Assembly: GCA_035911135.1 (NCBI GenBank)
Contig: JAMHWD010000033.1
Location: 79,016-143,015 of the forward strand
DNA from: JAMHWD01 sp035911135
GTDB taxonomy: Bacteria; Pseudomonadota; Alphaproteobacteria; Micavibrionales; Micavibrionaceae
Length of the DNA: 64,000 nt
Direction of reading: 5' to 3'
Positions 9,619 to 18,999 of the stretch are shown in pieces (position 1 is the stretch's first letter; each line of letters opens with the position of its first letter). The notes under the pieces are model-generated. The model was not told the DNA's origin. It was given only the letters and a program-made list of their open reading frames with translations, and did no database searches. Position numbers and translations under genes: made by a program.

Positions 9619-9673
9619 GCGTGTGATCCACAATCTATCGCAATGGATTACACGGGCAGGCCGTGTAATGACG
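9601..9673. repeat. REP-like double-hairpin palindromic element overlapping the LamG gene start
   Basis: On the minus strand this 73-bp block begins CGTCATTACACGG and ends GCGTGTGATGACG, so its ends are inverted repeats. It contains two perfect 9-bp stems, each with a 5-base loop: 9647-9655 with 9661-9669, and 9605-9613 with 9619-9627. Internal TCCA...TGGA boundaries complete the plan. The architecture resembles the dispersed palindromic repeats of alphaproteobacteria that start CGTCATTGCGA and contain GCAATCCA. The second loop contains the start codon of the LamG gene. No other copy was seen in the window, so family membership is inferred. Confidence 0.6.
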
Positions 9674-9769
9674 ATTGTGTTGCCTCCGGTCAAGATATGG
9701 TCATCCCCCGCTTCGTCTATGTTGACGGCGTTATTGTACTATTATCACCCATGCTTTGTTAAGAGGGCT

Positions 9770-11080
9770 TTAAAATCCCGGATTTTCAAAGCTTTGCGGG
9801 GCCGGTGATACAATCTGCATCGTGCCGTTTCTAAACTCCAGAACCGCCAGACCGCGCTCTACCAGCCCGCCTTCGCGGAAGCGGAAAATCCCGTCAATCC
9901 CGGCAAAGCCATTGGGGTTTTGGATGGAGATGCTGTCAAATTGCGGCTTTTGGCCTTTTTCAAGGCCATTTCTGGCCAGAACTGCGGCCAAGGCTGTCGC
10001 ATCATAGGCCAAAGTGGCAAGGCGCGGGGCCTGTCCGCCAAAGGTCTGGTTATAGCTGCGCTCGAATCCATCCCTTAAATCAGGTGAGGGCGCGGCAAAC
10101 CAGCCGCCCTGCAGATTAGGGTCGGTGGCCAGCGCATTATCATCCCAAAGCCCGGTCCCAAGGCGGCGCACCGCGGCGGCGGGAAGGCCGTTCTGGGCGG
10201 CGAGGGCGGCAATCTGGCGGGCTTGCTGACCGCCAACCGGCATCAGCAGGCCTTGAATGCCTTTTGCGCGGGTGGCAAAGTCTTGCATATCAGCAGGCAG
10301 GGTCGTGCCGGCGGGGTTAAACCGGGCGACATTCACGGTGCTAAGCCCGTATCCGGGCGCAGCGCTGCGGTTTGCCGAGGCAATGGCATCCCCGTAATCG
10401 GATGCCGGCGCAAACAGGCCGATGCCCTTGATCCCTTGCTGGGACGCGTAGCTCAGGACCCGGCGGACCTGATCGAAGGGTACAAAGCCCATGATATAGG
10501 TGGAATTATCCGCCACCGTCCAGTCGGTCGAAAATGCCACCATATTAACGCCGGCGGGTTTTGTAACAGATTTGGCAGCTTTGACTTCCGGTGCGAATAC
10601 AGGCCCCAGAATCAGCTGAGCGCCCTGCGCGAGGGCTTCCTGTGCAGCGGCGCGCGCGCCATCGGCTGTACCTTTAGTATCGCGTGGTACAATTTCAAAT
10701 CCGGTATGGCCGACATCGAACATGGCCATCTGCGAGGCATTGAGCATCGCCTGACCCAGATCGGCGTGCTGGCCGGAAAGGGGCAGCAAAAGGCCGATTT
10801 TGACTGGCGACAGGTCAGGGCGCGGCGCATAGACAGGGGCTGTCGCGGCGCTTTGCGGCAGAGGCGTGCCATCTAGCGACTCCACGCTCACAGCCGTGGG
10901 CGGTACGGCGGCAACAGCACCATCGGCCAGTGTATCGGGCGCGCCTTGCGCGGGGGTTCCGGGTTTTTGATATTGCCAGGGCGTGTTGCCGTAACCACCG
11001 CCACCGCCGCATCCGGCCAGTGTCATGGCCAGCCCGGCCATGATGGCCAGCGTCATTGTGATAGAAGAAAATCTTTTCAT
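9770..11080 (-). CDS. penicillin-binding protein activator, LpoA-like lipoprotein
   Basis: A 436-residue lipoprotein with a clear lipobox 'MTLAGC' (Cys24) followed by a low-complexity Gly/Ala/Pro linker, then a periplasmic-binding-protein (Peripla_BP_6/LivJ-like) fold starting at 'VKIGLLLPLSGQHADLG'. This layout is that of LpoA/YraM-type proteins, outer-membrane anchors thought to stimulate PBP1-type peptidoglycan synthases. Divergent location from rsmI, with yraN and a BON lipoprotein beyond, repeats the conserved E. coli rsmI-lpoA-yraN-dolP neighbourhood and supports the call. The N-terminal TPR half of E. coli LpoA is absent. An ABC-transporter binding protein is less likely, since no permease is nearby. 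Confidence 0.82.
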   Translation of the reverse strand: MKRFSSITMTLAIMAGLAMTLAGCGGGGGYGNTPWQYQKPGTPAQGAPDTLADGAVAAVPPTAVSVESLDGTPLPQSAATAPVYAPRPDLSPVKIGLLLPLSGQHADLGQAMLNASQMAMFDVGHTGFEIVPRDTKGTADGARAAAQEALAQGAQLILGPVFAPEVKAAKSVTKPAGVNMVAFSTDWTVADNSTYIMGFVPFDQVRRVLSYASQQGIKGIGLFAPASDYGDAIASANRSAAPGYGLSTVNVARFNPAGTTLPADMQDFATRAKGIQGLLMPVGGQQARQIAALAAQNGLPAAAVRRLGTGLWDDNALATDPNLQGGWFAAPSPDLRDGFERSYNQTFGGQAPRLATLAYDATALAAVLARNGLEKGQKPQFDSISIQNPNGFAGIDGIFRFREGGLVERGLAVLEFRNGTMQIVSPAPQSFENPGF

Positions 11081-11119
11081 GGCATCGCCCTTTAAATCGT
11101 TCTAAAACATCAATCTGAT

Positions 11120-12004
11120 ATGAATAAGGACCTCGACCATACCGGAAATGACGATGATTGGCCAGCCCCCGGCGCGGCCAAGCCGGGTCTTTATATTGTC
11201 GCCACGCCGATCGGGAATTTGCGTGATATCACGCTCCGCGCCATTGATACGCTGCGCGCCGCGGATGTGATCGCGGCCGAGGATACGCGTGTTTCGCGCA
11301 AGTTATTATCGGCTTATAATATCGGCGGTAAGCTGGTTTCCTATAATGATCACAGTGATGATTTCAAACGCAGTGAGATTACCGGATTAATCGCGCAAGG
11401 TAAGATTGTCGCCCTGATCAGCGACGCCGGCAGCCCCTTGATCTCCGATCCCGGATACAGGCTGGTGCGCGATTGCCATGATCTGGGCTTGAAGGTGAGT
11501 GTTGTGCCGGGGGCAAGCTCCGTGATTTCAGCCATGCAGTTATCAGGCCTGCCGAGCGATGCCTTCAGTTTTATTGGATTTCTTCCGTCCAAGGAAAAGG
11601 CGCGGGAGGATGTGCTCAAGGGGTGGCGCGATCACGGCGCCACTATTATTGCCTTTGAAACGGCGCCGCGCTTGATTGATGCGCTGGAGAGTATCTGGCG
11701 CGTGCTGGGCGAGCGCGAGATGGCCGTGGTGCGCGAGATTACAAAAATGTTTGAAGAAGCGCGCCGCGAGAAGGTCAGCGCCTTGATTGAATATTATACC
11801 GATAAAGGCCCGCCGCGCGGCGAGATTGTCTTGGTGATCGAAGGCGCAGGCAAGAAAGCCTATGATGATGCAGATATTGAATCCCTGATCCGCGATGCGC
11901 TTGCGAGTATGAGCGTCAAGGATGCGGCGGCGCATGTCACGGCGATAACAGGTCTTCCCAAAAGCCGTATTTATGATATGGCGCTGAAAGTTTCGCGTTC
12001 ATGA
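11120..12004 (+). CDS. rsmI: 16S rRNA (cytidine1402-2'-O)-methyltransferase
   Basis: Member of the tetrapyrrole-methylase-fold family (YraL/RsmI) that 2'-O-methylates C1402 in the decoding centre of 16S rRNA. The N-terminal 'GLYIVATPIGNLRDITLRA' and the SAM-pocket sequences 'VIAAEDTRVSRKLL', 'ISDAGSPLISDPG' and 'VVPGASSVISAMQLSG' are characteristic, and 294 residues is the usual length. Its last four bases overlap the start of yraN (ATGA). A 40-bp gap separates it from the divergent LpoA-like gene. Confidence 0.95.
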   Translation: MNKDLDHTGNDDDWPAPGAAKPGLYIVATPIGNLRDITLRAIDTLRAADVIAAEDTRVSRKLLSAYNIGGKLVSYNDHSDDFKRSEITGLIAQGKIVALISDAGSPLISDPGYRLVRDCHDLGLKVSVVPGASSVISAMQLSGLPSDAFSFIGFLPSKEKAREDVLKGWRDHGATIIAFETAPRLIDALESIWRVLGEREMAVVREITKMFEEARREKVSALIEYYTDKGPPRGEIVLVIEGAGKKAYDDADIESLIRDALASMSVKDAAAHVTAITGLPKSRIYDMALKVSRS

Positions 12005-12393
12005 GCCGGGCGCCAGTTTCTTCCGCAAAGATAAAATCCTATCGCACCGGGCACAGGGCGGAGATGATCGCCGGAATTTATTTCAGATTGCGCGGTTACA
12101 GGATTTTGGCGCGGCGCTATAAAACGCCAATGGGTGAAATTGATCTTGTTATTGCGCGCCGGGGCGTTGTTGCGTTCGTTGAGGTCAAGGCACGGGAGAC
12201 CATGCAATCCGCGCTGGAGGCTGTGCATGAGAAGAACAGGATGCGCGTCCAGAATGCCGCGCTGCATTTTATCGCCCGTCATCCGGAACTGGGTAATATG
12301 ACGATGCGTTTTGATGTCTGGGCTGTGGTTTTATGGCGTGGTTTTGTGCCGGTTGCCATCAGGCATCTGGACAATGCGTGGCTTTCGGGGTGA
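12001..12393 (+). CDS. yraN: YraN/UPF0102 family endonuclease-like protein
   Basis: A 130-residue protein with the UPF0102 signature. 'GEIDLVIARRGVVAFVEVK' carries the D...E-x-K residues of a PD-(D/E)XK nuclease fold, preceded by 'GHRAEMIAGIYFRLRGYRIL'. The cellular role of the family is not established; the fold suggests processing of DNA or RNA intermediates. It is translationally coupled to rsmI and followed by the BON lipoprotein gene after about 47 bp, as in many proteobacteria. Confidence 0.9.
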   Translation: MSRAPVSSAKIKSYRTGHRAEMIAGIYFRLRGYRILARRYKTPMGEIDLVIARRGVVAFVEVKARETMQSALEAVHEKNRMRVQNAALHFIARHPELGNMTMRFDVWAVVLWRGFVPVAIRHLDNAWLSG

Positions 12394-12440
12394 TAATAGC
12401 CCCATTCTCACTTTTCCTTTGTTCTTTAGGAGAGATCATC

Positions 12441-13157
12441 ATGCAAAAATTTCCTGTTCTTGTTCTGGCCCTGTCGTCTTTGGCGCTATCGGGCTGCGCT
12501 GGCGCTGTTGTTGGGGCTGCCGCTTCGGGCGGTGTGGCCGCCGCGCAGGAAGGCGGCATCAGCCGCGCCTATAATGATGCGGTGATCCAGGCGCAGATCA
12601 ATGATCTGTGGTTCCGCAGCAATGTTGATTCATTTCTTAAATTGGACCTGACCGTTAATCAGGGGCGTGTTCTGGTGACGGGCGTTGTGCAAAACCCTGA
12701 AGAACGTGTTGAGGCTGTTCGCCTCGCCTGGCAGCCTGATGGGGTTAAGCAGGTGATCAATGAAATTCAGGTTGCCGATGGCAAAGGTGTTATGGGTTAT
12801 GCCCGCGATACATGGATCAGCACACGCCTGCGTACGGCCCTGACACTGGACCGTGATGTGCAATCCATCAACTATTCGATTGATGTCGTGCAGGGCGTTG
12901 TTTACCTGATCGGCGCGGCGCAAAGCCAGTCGGAATTAAACCGTGTGATTGAAACGGCGCGCACGATACCGGATGTCCAGCGCGTGGTCAGTTACGTCAA
13001 GCTGGTCGGGCGCGATATTTCCGATACCTACGCGCCTTCGCAGGATGAGGCCCCCATTCAGCCCAATGGCGATAGCGGCAATTACCAGCCTATGCCGCTG
13101 GATGGTAGTGACCGTGTGAGCGCGCCCGGGGCGGTGGAAGCCGTTCCGCTGGATTGA
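12441..13157 (+). CDS. BON-domain outer-membrane lipoprotein (DolP/OsmY-like)
   Basis: A 238-residue lipoprotein with lipobox 'LALSGC' (Cys19) and two BON domains (about 50-115 and 125-195; for example 'DLTVNQGRVLVTGVVQNPE' and 'VVQGVVYLIGAAQSQSELN'), then an acidic, Pro-rich tail. BON proteins such as DolP bind phospholipid and help maintain outer-membrane integrity. The start is fixed by AGGAGAG at 12428-12434, seven bases before the ATG, and by the signal peptide; the frame extends upstream into yraN but that is not needed. It completes the rsmI-yraN-dolP-like neighbourhood. Confidence 0.88.
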   Translation: MQKFPVLVLALSSLALSGCAGAVVGAAASGGVAAAQEGGISRAYNDAVIQAQINDLWFRSNVDSFLKLDLTVNQGRVLVTGVVQNPEERVEAVRLAWQPDGVKQVINEIQVADGKGVMGYARDTWISTRLRTALTLDRDVQSINYSIDVVQGVVYLIGAAQSQSELNRVIETARTIPDVQRVVSYVKLVGRDISDTYAPSQDEAPIQPNGDSGNYQPMPLDGSDRVSAPGAVEAVPLD

Positions 13158-14008
13158 TGGCCATGGCCATGACCGCCAGTCAGGATTATCTCCAAAAGGC
13201 CGGTGCCTGCGCGGATGAGGATATTGATCTAGCACTCACCGCCTTGCATCTGGCTGCGCTTTCGCATCCCGGCATCAGTCTCCAGCGTTATGAGCATCAT
13301 CTCAAGACCCTTGTGCAGGAGGTAGGCGAGGCACACAAGGCGTTGTTGGCAGCGGGTGATGCCGATGATGCCGAATCGCAAGTGATTGCGCTTAAATCCG
13401 TGCTGGCCGATGCGCGCGGCTATGCCGGGGATCAGGAGACATATGATAGCCTGCAAAATGCGGATATGATTTGCGTGATTGACCGCGCCAAGGGGTTGCC
13501 GATTGCCCTTTCCATTCTCTATATCCATGCCGGTCGAGCGCTGGGCTGGGATGTGGCGGGGCTGAATATGCCGGGGCATTTTTTGTGCCGGGTGCAAAAA
13601 AACGGACGGCGTTTGATTTTTGATCCTTTTTACGGGGCGGGGCTTGTTGATGCCGCGCAGGCGCGGGCGCTGGTTAAAAAGGCGCTGGGACCGGATGCCG
13701 AATTATCGGCGCAGTATTTTGAAGCCGCCAGCAACCGTGAAATTTTGCTGCGGCTGCAGAATAACATAAAACTGCGCCAGATTCAGTTCGAGGATTATAC
13801 AGGTGCGCTGGAAACTATTTCGATCATGCGGCGTTTATGTCCTGATGAATACAGATTATTACTCGATGCCGGTGTGCTTTATTCCAAGACAGATCAGCCC
13901 GGCGCGGCGATTGAGGCGCTGGAATCCTACATTGCGGCGGCGCCGGACCCCAATGATCGTTACGAGGCAGGCTTGTTGCTGCGGATGGTGCGCGAAAACC
14001 TTCATTAA
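13157..14008 (+). CDS. SirB1-family transglutaminase-like/TPR protein
   Basis: About 283 residues with the SirB1/YchA layout: an N-terminal helical region, a transglutaminase-like core ('RAKGLPIALSILYIHAGRAL', 'GLNMPGHFLCRV', 'LIFDPFYGAG') and C-terminal TPR-like helices ('DAGVLYSKTDQPGAAIEAL'). No catalytic role has been proven for the family. The ATG at 13157 shares one base with the preceding TGA stop, so it is probably co-translated with the BON gene; a TTG one codon earlier is an alternative start. Confidence 0.8.
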   Translation: MAMAMTASQDYLQKAGACADEDIDLALTALHLAALSHPGISLQRYEHHLKTLVQEVGEAHKALLAAGDADDAESQVIALKSVLADARGYAGDQETYDSLQNADMICVIDRAKGLPIALSILYIHAGRALGWDVAGLNMPGHFLCRVQKNGRRLIFDPFYGAGLVDAAQARALVKKALGPDAELSAQYFEAASNREILLRLQNNIKLRQIQFEDYTGALETISIMRRLCPDEYRLLLDAGVLYSKTDQPGAAIEALESYIAAAPDPNDRYEAGLLLRMVRENLH

Positions 14009-14183
14009 TAATCCTTGTGAATTATTTACAGGCAACTGTGATTTCCCCCCTTGCGCCGCCTTGAATATAGGAATAAAAATGTCCGGTGATTTTTATGGCA
14101 CGTTTTCAAGGCGTTGCGATCAAAAACAGAATTTCCGTGAATTCGGATAAGGCAAGCTACTCATTTATAAGGAGAAATCGACA

Positions 14184-14708
14184 ATGATCGCCCAAAACAA
14201 AATTAGCAAATTACTTATGATTTTCGCCGTGATGATTCTCGTCACAGGCTGTTCATCGACAGATGACGAAGCCAGCATGGATGGCTCGGCAACAGGCGTG
14301 GCCGGTGCTGGCCAGGAAGGTCTGAATGATGTTTACGGCGGAGCGGTAACACCGGGCACGCAAGCCGACCTCGAAGTCAATGTAGGCGACAAGGTTTTCT
14401 TCGGCTATGACCGTTACGACCTCTCCCCTGAAGGCCGCGCGATCCTGGACAAGCAGGCGCAGTGGCTGGCTCAGTACTCCACTCTCTCCGTGACAATCGA
14501 AGGTCATGCTGATGAGCGCGGTACACGTGAATACAACCTGGCTCTGGGTGAGCGCCGCGCCAACGCAATCAAGAACTACCTTGTAGCTCTGGGCGTTGAC
14601 GGTGCCCGTCTGAACACAATCAGCTACGGCAAAGAGCGCCCGCTGGTTGGTGGTGCTGACGAGACATCCTGGGCTCAAAACCGCCGCGGCGCGACGAAGG
14701 TTAATTAA
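14184..14708 (+). CDS. pal: peptidoglycan-associated lipoprotein Pal
   Basis: A 174-residue lipoprotein (lipobox 'LVTGC', Cys23) with a C-terminal OmpA-like peptidoglycan-binding domain: 'VFFGYDRYDLSPEGRAIL', 'IEGHADERGTREYNLALGE' and 'RRANAIKNYLVALGV'. Pal tethers the outer membrane to peptidoglycan and works with the Tol complex in outer-membrane constriction. AAGGAG sits eight to thirteen bases before the ATG. The 175-bp gap upstream probably holds its promoter, though I could not pick one with confidence. tolQRAB are not in the window; cpoB follows directly. Confidence 0.96.
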   Translation: MIAQNKISKLLMIFAVMILVTGCSSTDDEASMDGSATGVAGAGQEGLNDVYGGAVTPGTQADLEVNVGDKVFFGYDRYDLSPEGRAILDKQAQWLAQYSTLSVTIEGHADERGTREYNLALGERRANAIKNYLVALGVDGARLNTISYGKERPLVGGADETSWAQNRRGATKVN

Positions 14709-14758
14709 TCCTTCTTCGTACCAAGCCTATAAAGGTGTAAAAGCTTCGAGGATTTCAT

Positions 14759-15805
14759 ATGCGTCATAATCGCAGATTACTATCTTCACTGAGCAGGGTC
14801 GCCGTTTCGGCGGCCCTTCTTGGCGTTCTGGCCCTGCATACAGCCGGCCCGGCATCGGCCCAGTCCATGGGCGATATCGAAAATCGGCTCGCGCGGATGC
14901 AGAATGATATCGAAACCCTGAGCCGCAGTCTCTACAAGGGCGAGGCTCCGCCATCCGGCGCAGCGTATTCCGGCTCGATGGGCGGTGGTTCGGCCGCAGA
15001 TGTTGAGGTCCGTCTCCAGCAGATGGAAACGCAGCTGCGCGAGATTACCGGCAAGGCCGAGGAGCAATCCTATGCGGTCGAGCAGGTAAGAACCGATGTT
15101 GATCGCCGTCTTTCCGATATGGAAATGCGCATGAATGATCTCGAAGGGCGCGGCGGTGCTGCTGGCGGTTCAGCCGGCGCGATGCCTTCCAATCAGGGAT
15201 ATAACAGCCAGCAAGGTTATGGTGGCGGCATGGCTCCGCCGCAACCGGCGCCATCGGGAAATGATCCTGCCGCCGGCATGCAGACTCAGGAGTTTGGCAT
15301 GCAGCAACCAGCCAGTGGCGGCGGCCTGGCAGCGGATGAGGGTGCTTATGGCAGCTCGTCGTCTGCGGGAATGTCTGCACAACCTGCCAGCGCGGCTTCG
15401 TCAGGATCCGGGCTTTCATCGGATAGTGCGGCGGCTAATTACGAAAATGCCTTCTCGCTCATGAAAAGCAGTAACTACGATTCGGCGCAGCGCGAATTTG
15501 AAACTTTCCTTCAGCAATATCCCGATCACGCATTGGCCGGGAATGCACAATATTGGCTGGGCGAGACATTTTACGTGCAAGGTAATTACGAAAAAGCGGC
15601 GCGCATTTTTGCCGAAGGCTATCAGAAATACCCGCAAGGTTCCAAGGCCGCTGACAATCTCCTGAAGCTGGGACTTTCGCTGGCCAGTATCGGCAACAAA
15701 AACGATGCCTGTGTCGCGCTGCGTCAGCTCAAGAAGGATTTCACCACAGGTGCAGGTCCTGCCTTGCGCCGGGCTGATCAGGAAATGACGCGCCTTGGCT
15801 GTTAA
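14759..15805 (+). CDS. cpoB: Tol-Pal system protein CpoB (YbgF)
   Basis: A 348-residue periplasmic protein: a signal peptide ending 'GPASAQS', a coiled-coil N-terminal region ('IENRLARMQNDIETLSR', 'VRLQQMETQLREI'), a long Gly/Gln/Ser-rich linker (about 125-220), then three TPR repeats ('ENAFSLMKSSNYDSAQREFE', 'AGNAQYWLGETFYVQGNYEK') as in YbgF/CpoB. CpoB coordinates PBP1B activity with Tol-driven outer-membrane constriction. The linker is longer and more repetitive than in E. coli. Position directly after pal confirms the identity. Confidence 0.94.
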   Translation: MRHNRRLLSSLSRVAVSAALLGVLALHTAGPASAQSMGDIENRLARMQNDIETLSRSLYKGEAPPSGAAYSGSMGGGSAADVEVRLQQMETQLREITGKAEEQSYAVEQVRTDVDRRLSDMEMRMNDLEGRGGAAGGSAGAMPSNQGYNSQQGYGGGMAPPQPAPSGNDPAAGMQTQEFGMQQPASGGGLAADEGAYGSSSSAGMSAQPASAASSGSGLSSDSAAANYENAFSLMKSSNYDSAQREFETFLQQYPDHALAGNAQYWLGETFYVQGNYEKAARIFAEGYQKYPQGSKAADNLLKLGLSLASIGNKNDACVALRQLKKDFTTGAGPALRRADQEMTRLGC

Positions 15806-16892
15806 TGGCGGCGGGCAGGGGGTATTGACCCCGGCATTGCCAACTCTATCCGATGATGACTTTGCCGGCCTGATGCAGGCTGGCGGCTTTGCCGCCCTGA
15901 TTGCCGGCCGCAGTCATATTGCGCTGGGGCTTTCCGGCGGACCGGACAGCATGGCGCTGTGTTATCTTCTTTCACGCTGGCTCTTGCGCTACCAGAAAAC
16001 AACAACGCTTCATGCCCTGATTGTGGATCATGGTCTGCGCCCGGAATCAGCCAAGGAAGCCCGGCAGGTCAAAAAATCTGTGACGGGCTGGGCGCAGGTA
16101 AAGCCGCATATCCTGACATGGAAGGTAAATAAGCCAGAAGCCCGGATCATGGAGGCCGCCCGCAAGGCGCGCTATGCGCTCATACAGGAATACGCCGCAA
16201 AGCACCGTATTGAGGATTTATTTCTCGCCCATCATCTGGATGATCAGGCCGAGACGGTACTGTTTCGTCTTGCCAAGGGCAGTGGGTTGGATGGGTTGGC
16301 CGGAATAAGGGCTATTCAAAATTACGAAACGCTTCGTTTCTGCAGGCCGCTTTTGAATGTCCCTAAAGTGGCATTGGTGGCTTTATGTGATTGCTATAAT
16401 CTATCTTTTGTGACCGATCCATCCAATAACAAGGATCAGTATGCGCGCCCCCGCATGCGGGAAAGCATGAAGGCGTTGGCGCGCGAAGGGCTAACGGCGC
16501 AGCGCCTTTCATTGACGGCTTCCCGGTTGGCGCGTGCGGCGCAAGCCCTTGATATAATTTCGAAAAAATCAGAAGAGTTGATCATTATAAAAAACAATAC
16601 GAAACAAATCGTATTGAATTTAAAGGTGTTGCAATCGCATCCGCATGAGATTGCGTATAGAATTATTGCCAACAGGCTGCAGGCCATGAAGCCGGATAAT
16701 CAGATCCGTATGGAAAATCTCGAAAGTCTGGTGGCTGATTTGATGTATGCGGATAAGTTTCGTAAAAGGACTTTAGGCGGTTTTGTTTTTTATGCAGCCA
16801 ATAAAGAGTCTGAATTTGTCATAGAACGCGAGGGGCGCGCGTCAAAAGCTCCGGCGGTGGGCGGATCACAAAAAAGAAAGGCCAAAAGATAG
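15795..16892 (+). CDS. tilS: tRNA(Ile)-lysidine synthetase
   Basis: ATP-dependent enzyme attaching lysine to C34 of tRNA-Ile(CAU) so that it reads AUA. The N-type PP-loop 'ALGLSGGPDSMALCYLL' near residue 45, 'IVDHGLRPES' and 'LAHHLDDQAETVLFRLAKGS' are diagnostic. At 365 residues it lacks most of the C-terminal domain of E. coli TilS, which is common in alphaproteobacteria. The frame opens with TTG overlapping cpoB by 11 bp; another TTG at 15825 is also possible. The order cpoB-tilS-ftsH is the usual alphaproteobacterial arrangement. Confidence 0.93.
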   Translation: MAVNGGGQGVLTPALPTLSDDDFAGLMQAGGFAALIAGRSHIALGLSGGPDSMALCYLLSRWLLRYQKTTTLHALIVDHGLRPESAKEARQVKKSVTGWAQVKPHILTWKVNKPEARIMEAARKARYALIQEYAAKHRIEDLFLAHHLDDQAETVLFRLAKGSGLDGLAGIRAIQNYETLRFCRPLLNVPKVALVALCDCYNLSFVTDPSNNKDQYARPRMRESMKALAREGLTAQRLSLTASRLARAAQALDIISKKSEELIIIKNNTKQIVLNLKVLQSHPHEIAYRIIANRLQAMKPDNQIRMENLESLVADLMYADKFRKRTLGGFVFYAANKESEFVIEREGRASKAPAVGGSQKRKAKR

Positions 16893-17049
16893 GCCTGTCC
16901 TTGCTTTAATGCCGTTTTGTCCTAATTTTGATGTGTTGTTTTTGCGCTTGCCGTGCTATTGATAAGCGGTGAAAGCGGCGGTTTTTATAAACCGCGCCCG
17001 GATGCGTATCCCGCGCATCTGCGGAATTTTGAAAAGGAATGATTCCCTC

Positions 17050-18984
17050 GTGAATATGTTCGGAAAAAATTTGGTCTTTTGGCTGGCTATTGCCGTCTTC
17101 ATGCTGTTTTTATTCAATATTTTCCAGCAAACGCAGGATAAGGCCGTTGTGGCCTCCGAGCGCGTGGCCTATAGCGATTTCATGGCCGATGCCAAATCAG
17201 GCCGCATTGCCAATGTCACAATTAAGGGCGATGAGCTGATCGGCAATTACGCCAATTCCGGCGAAGGGTTTCGCTCTTTGATCCCGCCCTATGAGAATGT
17301 TGTCGAGCGTCTTGATGGCACGGGCGTGCAGATCATGGCCGAGGAAATCGAGCCTGAGCGCGTGAGCATGCTCAGCATCTTTATTTCGCTGCTACCGGCG
17401 CTGCTGATTATTGGTGTATGGATTTTCTTCATGCGCCAGATGCAGGGCAAGGGCGGCGGCGGCGCGATGGGGTTCGGGAAATCCCGCGCCAAGCTGCTGA
17501 CCGAAAAGCATGGCCGCGTGACATTTGATGATGTGGCGGGCATCGAGGAAGCCAAGCAGGAACTTGAGGAAATCGTTGAATTTCTGAAAGACCCGCAAAA
17601 ATTCCAGCGCCTTGGCGGCAAAATTCCAAAAGGCGCTCTGCTGGTCGGCCCGCCCGGTACGGGTAAGACGCTGGTAGCACGCGCTGTGGCCGGCGAGGCC
17701 AATGTGCCGTTCTTTACGATCTCCGGCTCGGATTTTGTCGAGATGTTCGTGGGCGTGGGCGCGAGCCGTGTCAGGGATATGTTCGAACAGGGCAAGAAGA
17801 ACGCGCCTTGCATTATCTTCGTGGATGAAATTGACGCGGTGGGACGTCACCGCGGCGCAGGACTTGGCGGCGGCAATGACGAGCGCGAGCAGACCCTGAA
17901 CCAGTTGCTGGTGGAGATGGATGGTTTTGAGTCCAACGAAGGCGTAATTATTCTGGCGGCGACCAACCGTCCTGATGTTCTGGACCCGGCGCTGCTGCGC
18001 CCCGGCCGTTTTGACCGTCAGGTTGTTGTTGGTCTGGCCGATGTGAAGGGCCGCGAGAAAATCCTTAAAGTCCACATGAAGAAAATCCCGTTGGCCAGCA
18101 ATGTCGATGCCAGCGTCGTGGCCCGCGGTACGCCTGGGTTCTCCGGCGCGGATCTGGCCAATCTGGTGAACGAGGCCGCCTTGCTGGCTGCCCGCCGCAA
18201 CAAGCGCGTTGTCGGGATGGAAGAATTTGAAGATGCCAAGGACAAGGTTCTGATGGGCGCGGAGCGTAAATCCCTTGTCATGAGCGAATCCGAGAAAAAA
18301 CTTACCGCCTATCACGAGGCCGGGCACGCGATTGTCGCCATCAACGAACCTGCATCTGACCCTGTCCATAAGGCCACGATCGTGCCACGCGGCCGGGCTC
18401 TGGGGCTTGTCATGCGCCTGCCTGAGGGTGATCGTCTTTCCATGTCGCGCGAAAAGCTTGAGGCTGATCTGGCCGTGGCCATGGGCGGCCGCGTTGCCGA
18501 GGAAATCATCTTCGGCGCGGAAAAGGTTACAACCGGCGCATCCAGCGATATCAAGATGGCAACCAGTATGGCCCGCAAGATGGTCATGGAATGGGGCTTG
18601 AGCGATAAGGTTGGCCCGCTGCATTACGGGTCCGATAATGATGAACCGTTTCTGGGTTATCAGATGACGCATCAGAAATCAGTCTCGAATGAAAAGGCGG
18701 CGCTTATTGATTCGGAAATCCAGCGTATTGTGAATGATGGTCATACGCGCGCGCGTCAGATACTGACCGATCGTCTGGAAGACTTGCATATGCTTGCCAA
18801 GGCCTTGCTGGAATATGAAATGCTTTCTGGCGAAGAGATCAAGGATCTGCTGGGCGGCAAGAAAATCATCCGCGAGGACAATAATGATGACGCGGCCAAT
18901 AAAAAGCCCGGTTCCTCTGTGCCCAGCTCATCGGGCGGCGGTGGCCGGATGGGCGGCGCAGGCGAGCTGCCGCAGGGCGTGTAA
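17050..18984 (+). CDS. ftsH: ATP-dependent zinc metalloprotease FtsH
   Basis: Membrane-anchored AAA+ protease for quality control of membrane proteins and regulated proteolysis. It has two N-terminal transmembrane helices flanking a periplasmic domain, Walker A 'GPPGTGKT' near residue 200, Walker B '[11 protein letters not shown]', the second region of homology '[19 protein letters not shown]' and the zinc site 'HEAGH' near residue 421. The GTG at 17050 gives MNMFGKN..., matching normal FtsH N termini, with AAGG about a dozen bases upstream; the frame stays open further upstream but that extension is not family-like. The length of 644 residues is normal and the tail is Gly-rich. Confidence 0.97.
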   Translation: MNMFGKNLVFWLAIAVFMLFLFNIFQQTQDKAVVASERVAYSDFMADAKSGRIANVTIKGDELIGNYANSGEGFRSLIPPYENVVERLDGTGVQIMAEEIEPERVSMLSIFISLLPALLIIGVWIFFMRQMQGKGGGGAMGFGKSRAKLLTEKHGRVTFDDVAGIEEAKQELEEIVEFLKDPQKFQRLGGKIPKGALLVGPPGTGKTLVARAVAGEANVPFFTISGSDFVEMFVGVGASRVRDMFEQGKKNAPCIIFVDEIDAVGRHRGAGLGGGNDEREQTLNQLLVEMDGFESNEGVIILAATNRPDVLDPALLRPGRFDRQVVVGLADVKGREKILKVHMKKIPLASNVDASVVARGTPGFSGADLANLVNEAALLAARRNKRVVGMEEFEDAKDKVLMGAERKSLVMSESEKKLTAYHEAGHAIVAINEPASDPVHKATIVPRGRALGLVMRLPEGDRLSMSREKLEADLAVAMGGRVAEEIIFGAEKVTTGASSDIKMATSMARKMVMEWGLSDKVGPLHYGSDNDEPFLGYQMTHQKSVSNEKAALIDSEIQRIVNDGHTRARQILTDRLEDLHMLAKALLEYEMLSGEEIKDLLGGKKIIREDNNDDAANKKPGSSVPSSSGGGGRMGGAGELPQGV

Positions 18985-18999
18985 CCTTAATAGATTTTC

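Noticed and set aside
9619..9693. N-terminal extension of the LamG protein from an upstream TTG
   Set aside because: Would place a charged, repeat-encoded peptide ahead of a normal signal peptide; the GGAGG there lies inside the extension and is far from the preferred ATG.
14097..14112. TGGCACG before pal resembling a sigma-54 -24 box
   Set aside because: The -12 position reads CAAGG, lacking the required GC.
16969..17049. 27-residue N-terminal extension of FtsH
   Set aside because: Family N termini begin at MN-x-FGKN; the upstream residues are basic and unlike FtsH, and the GTG at 17050 fits better.
17392..18672. 426-codon open frame on the minus strand inside ftsH
   Set aside because: Exactly antisense to a clearly coding, highly conserved gene; no ribosome site and His/Gln/Arg-rich composition typical of shadow frames.
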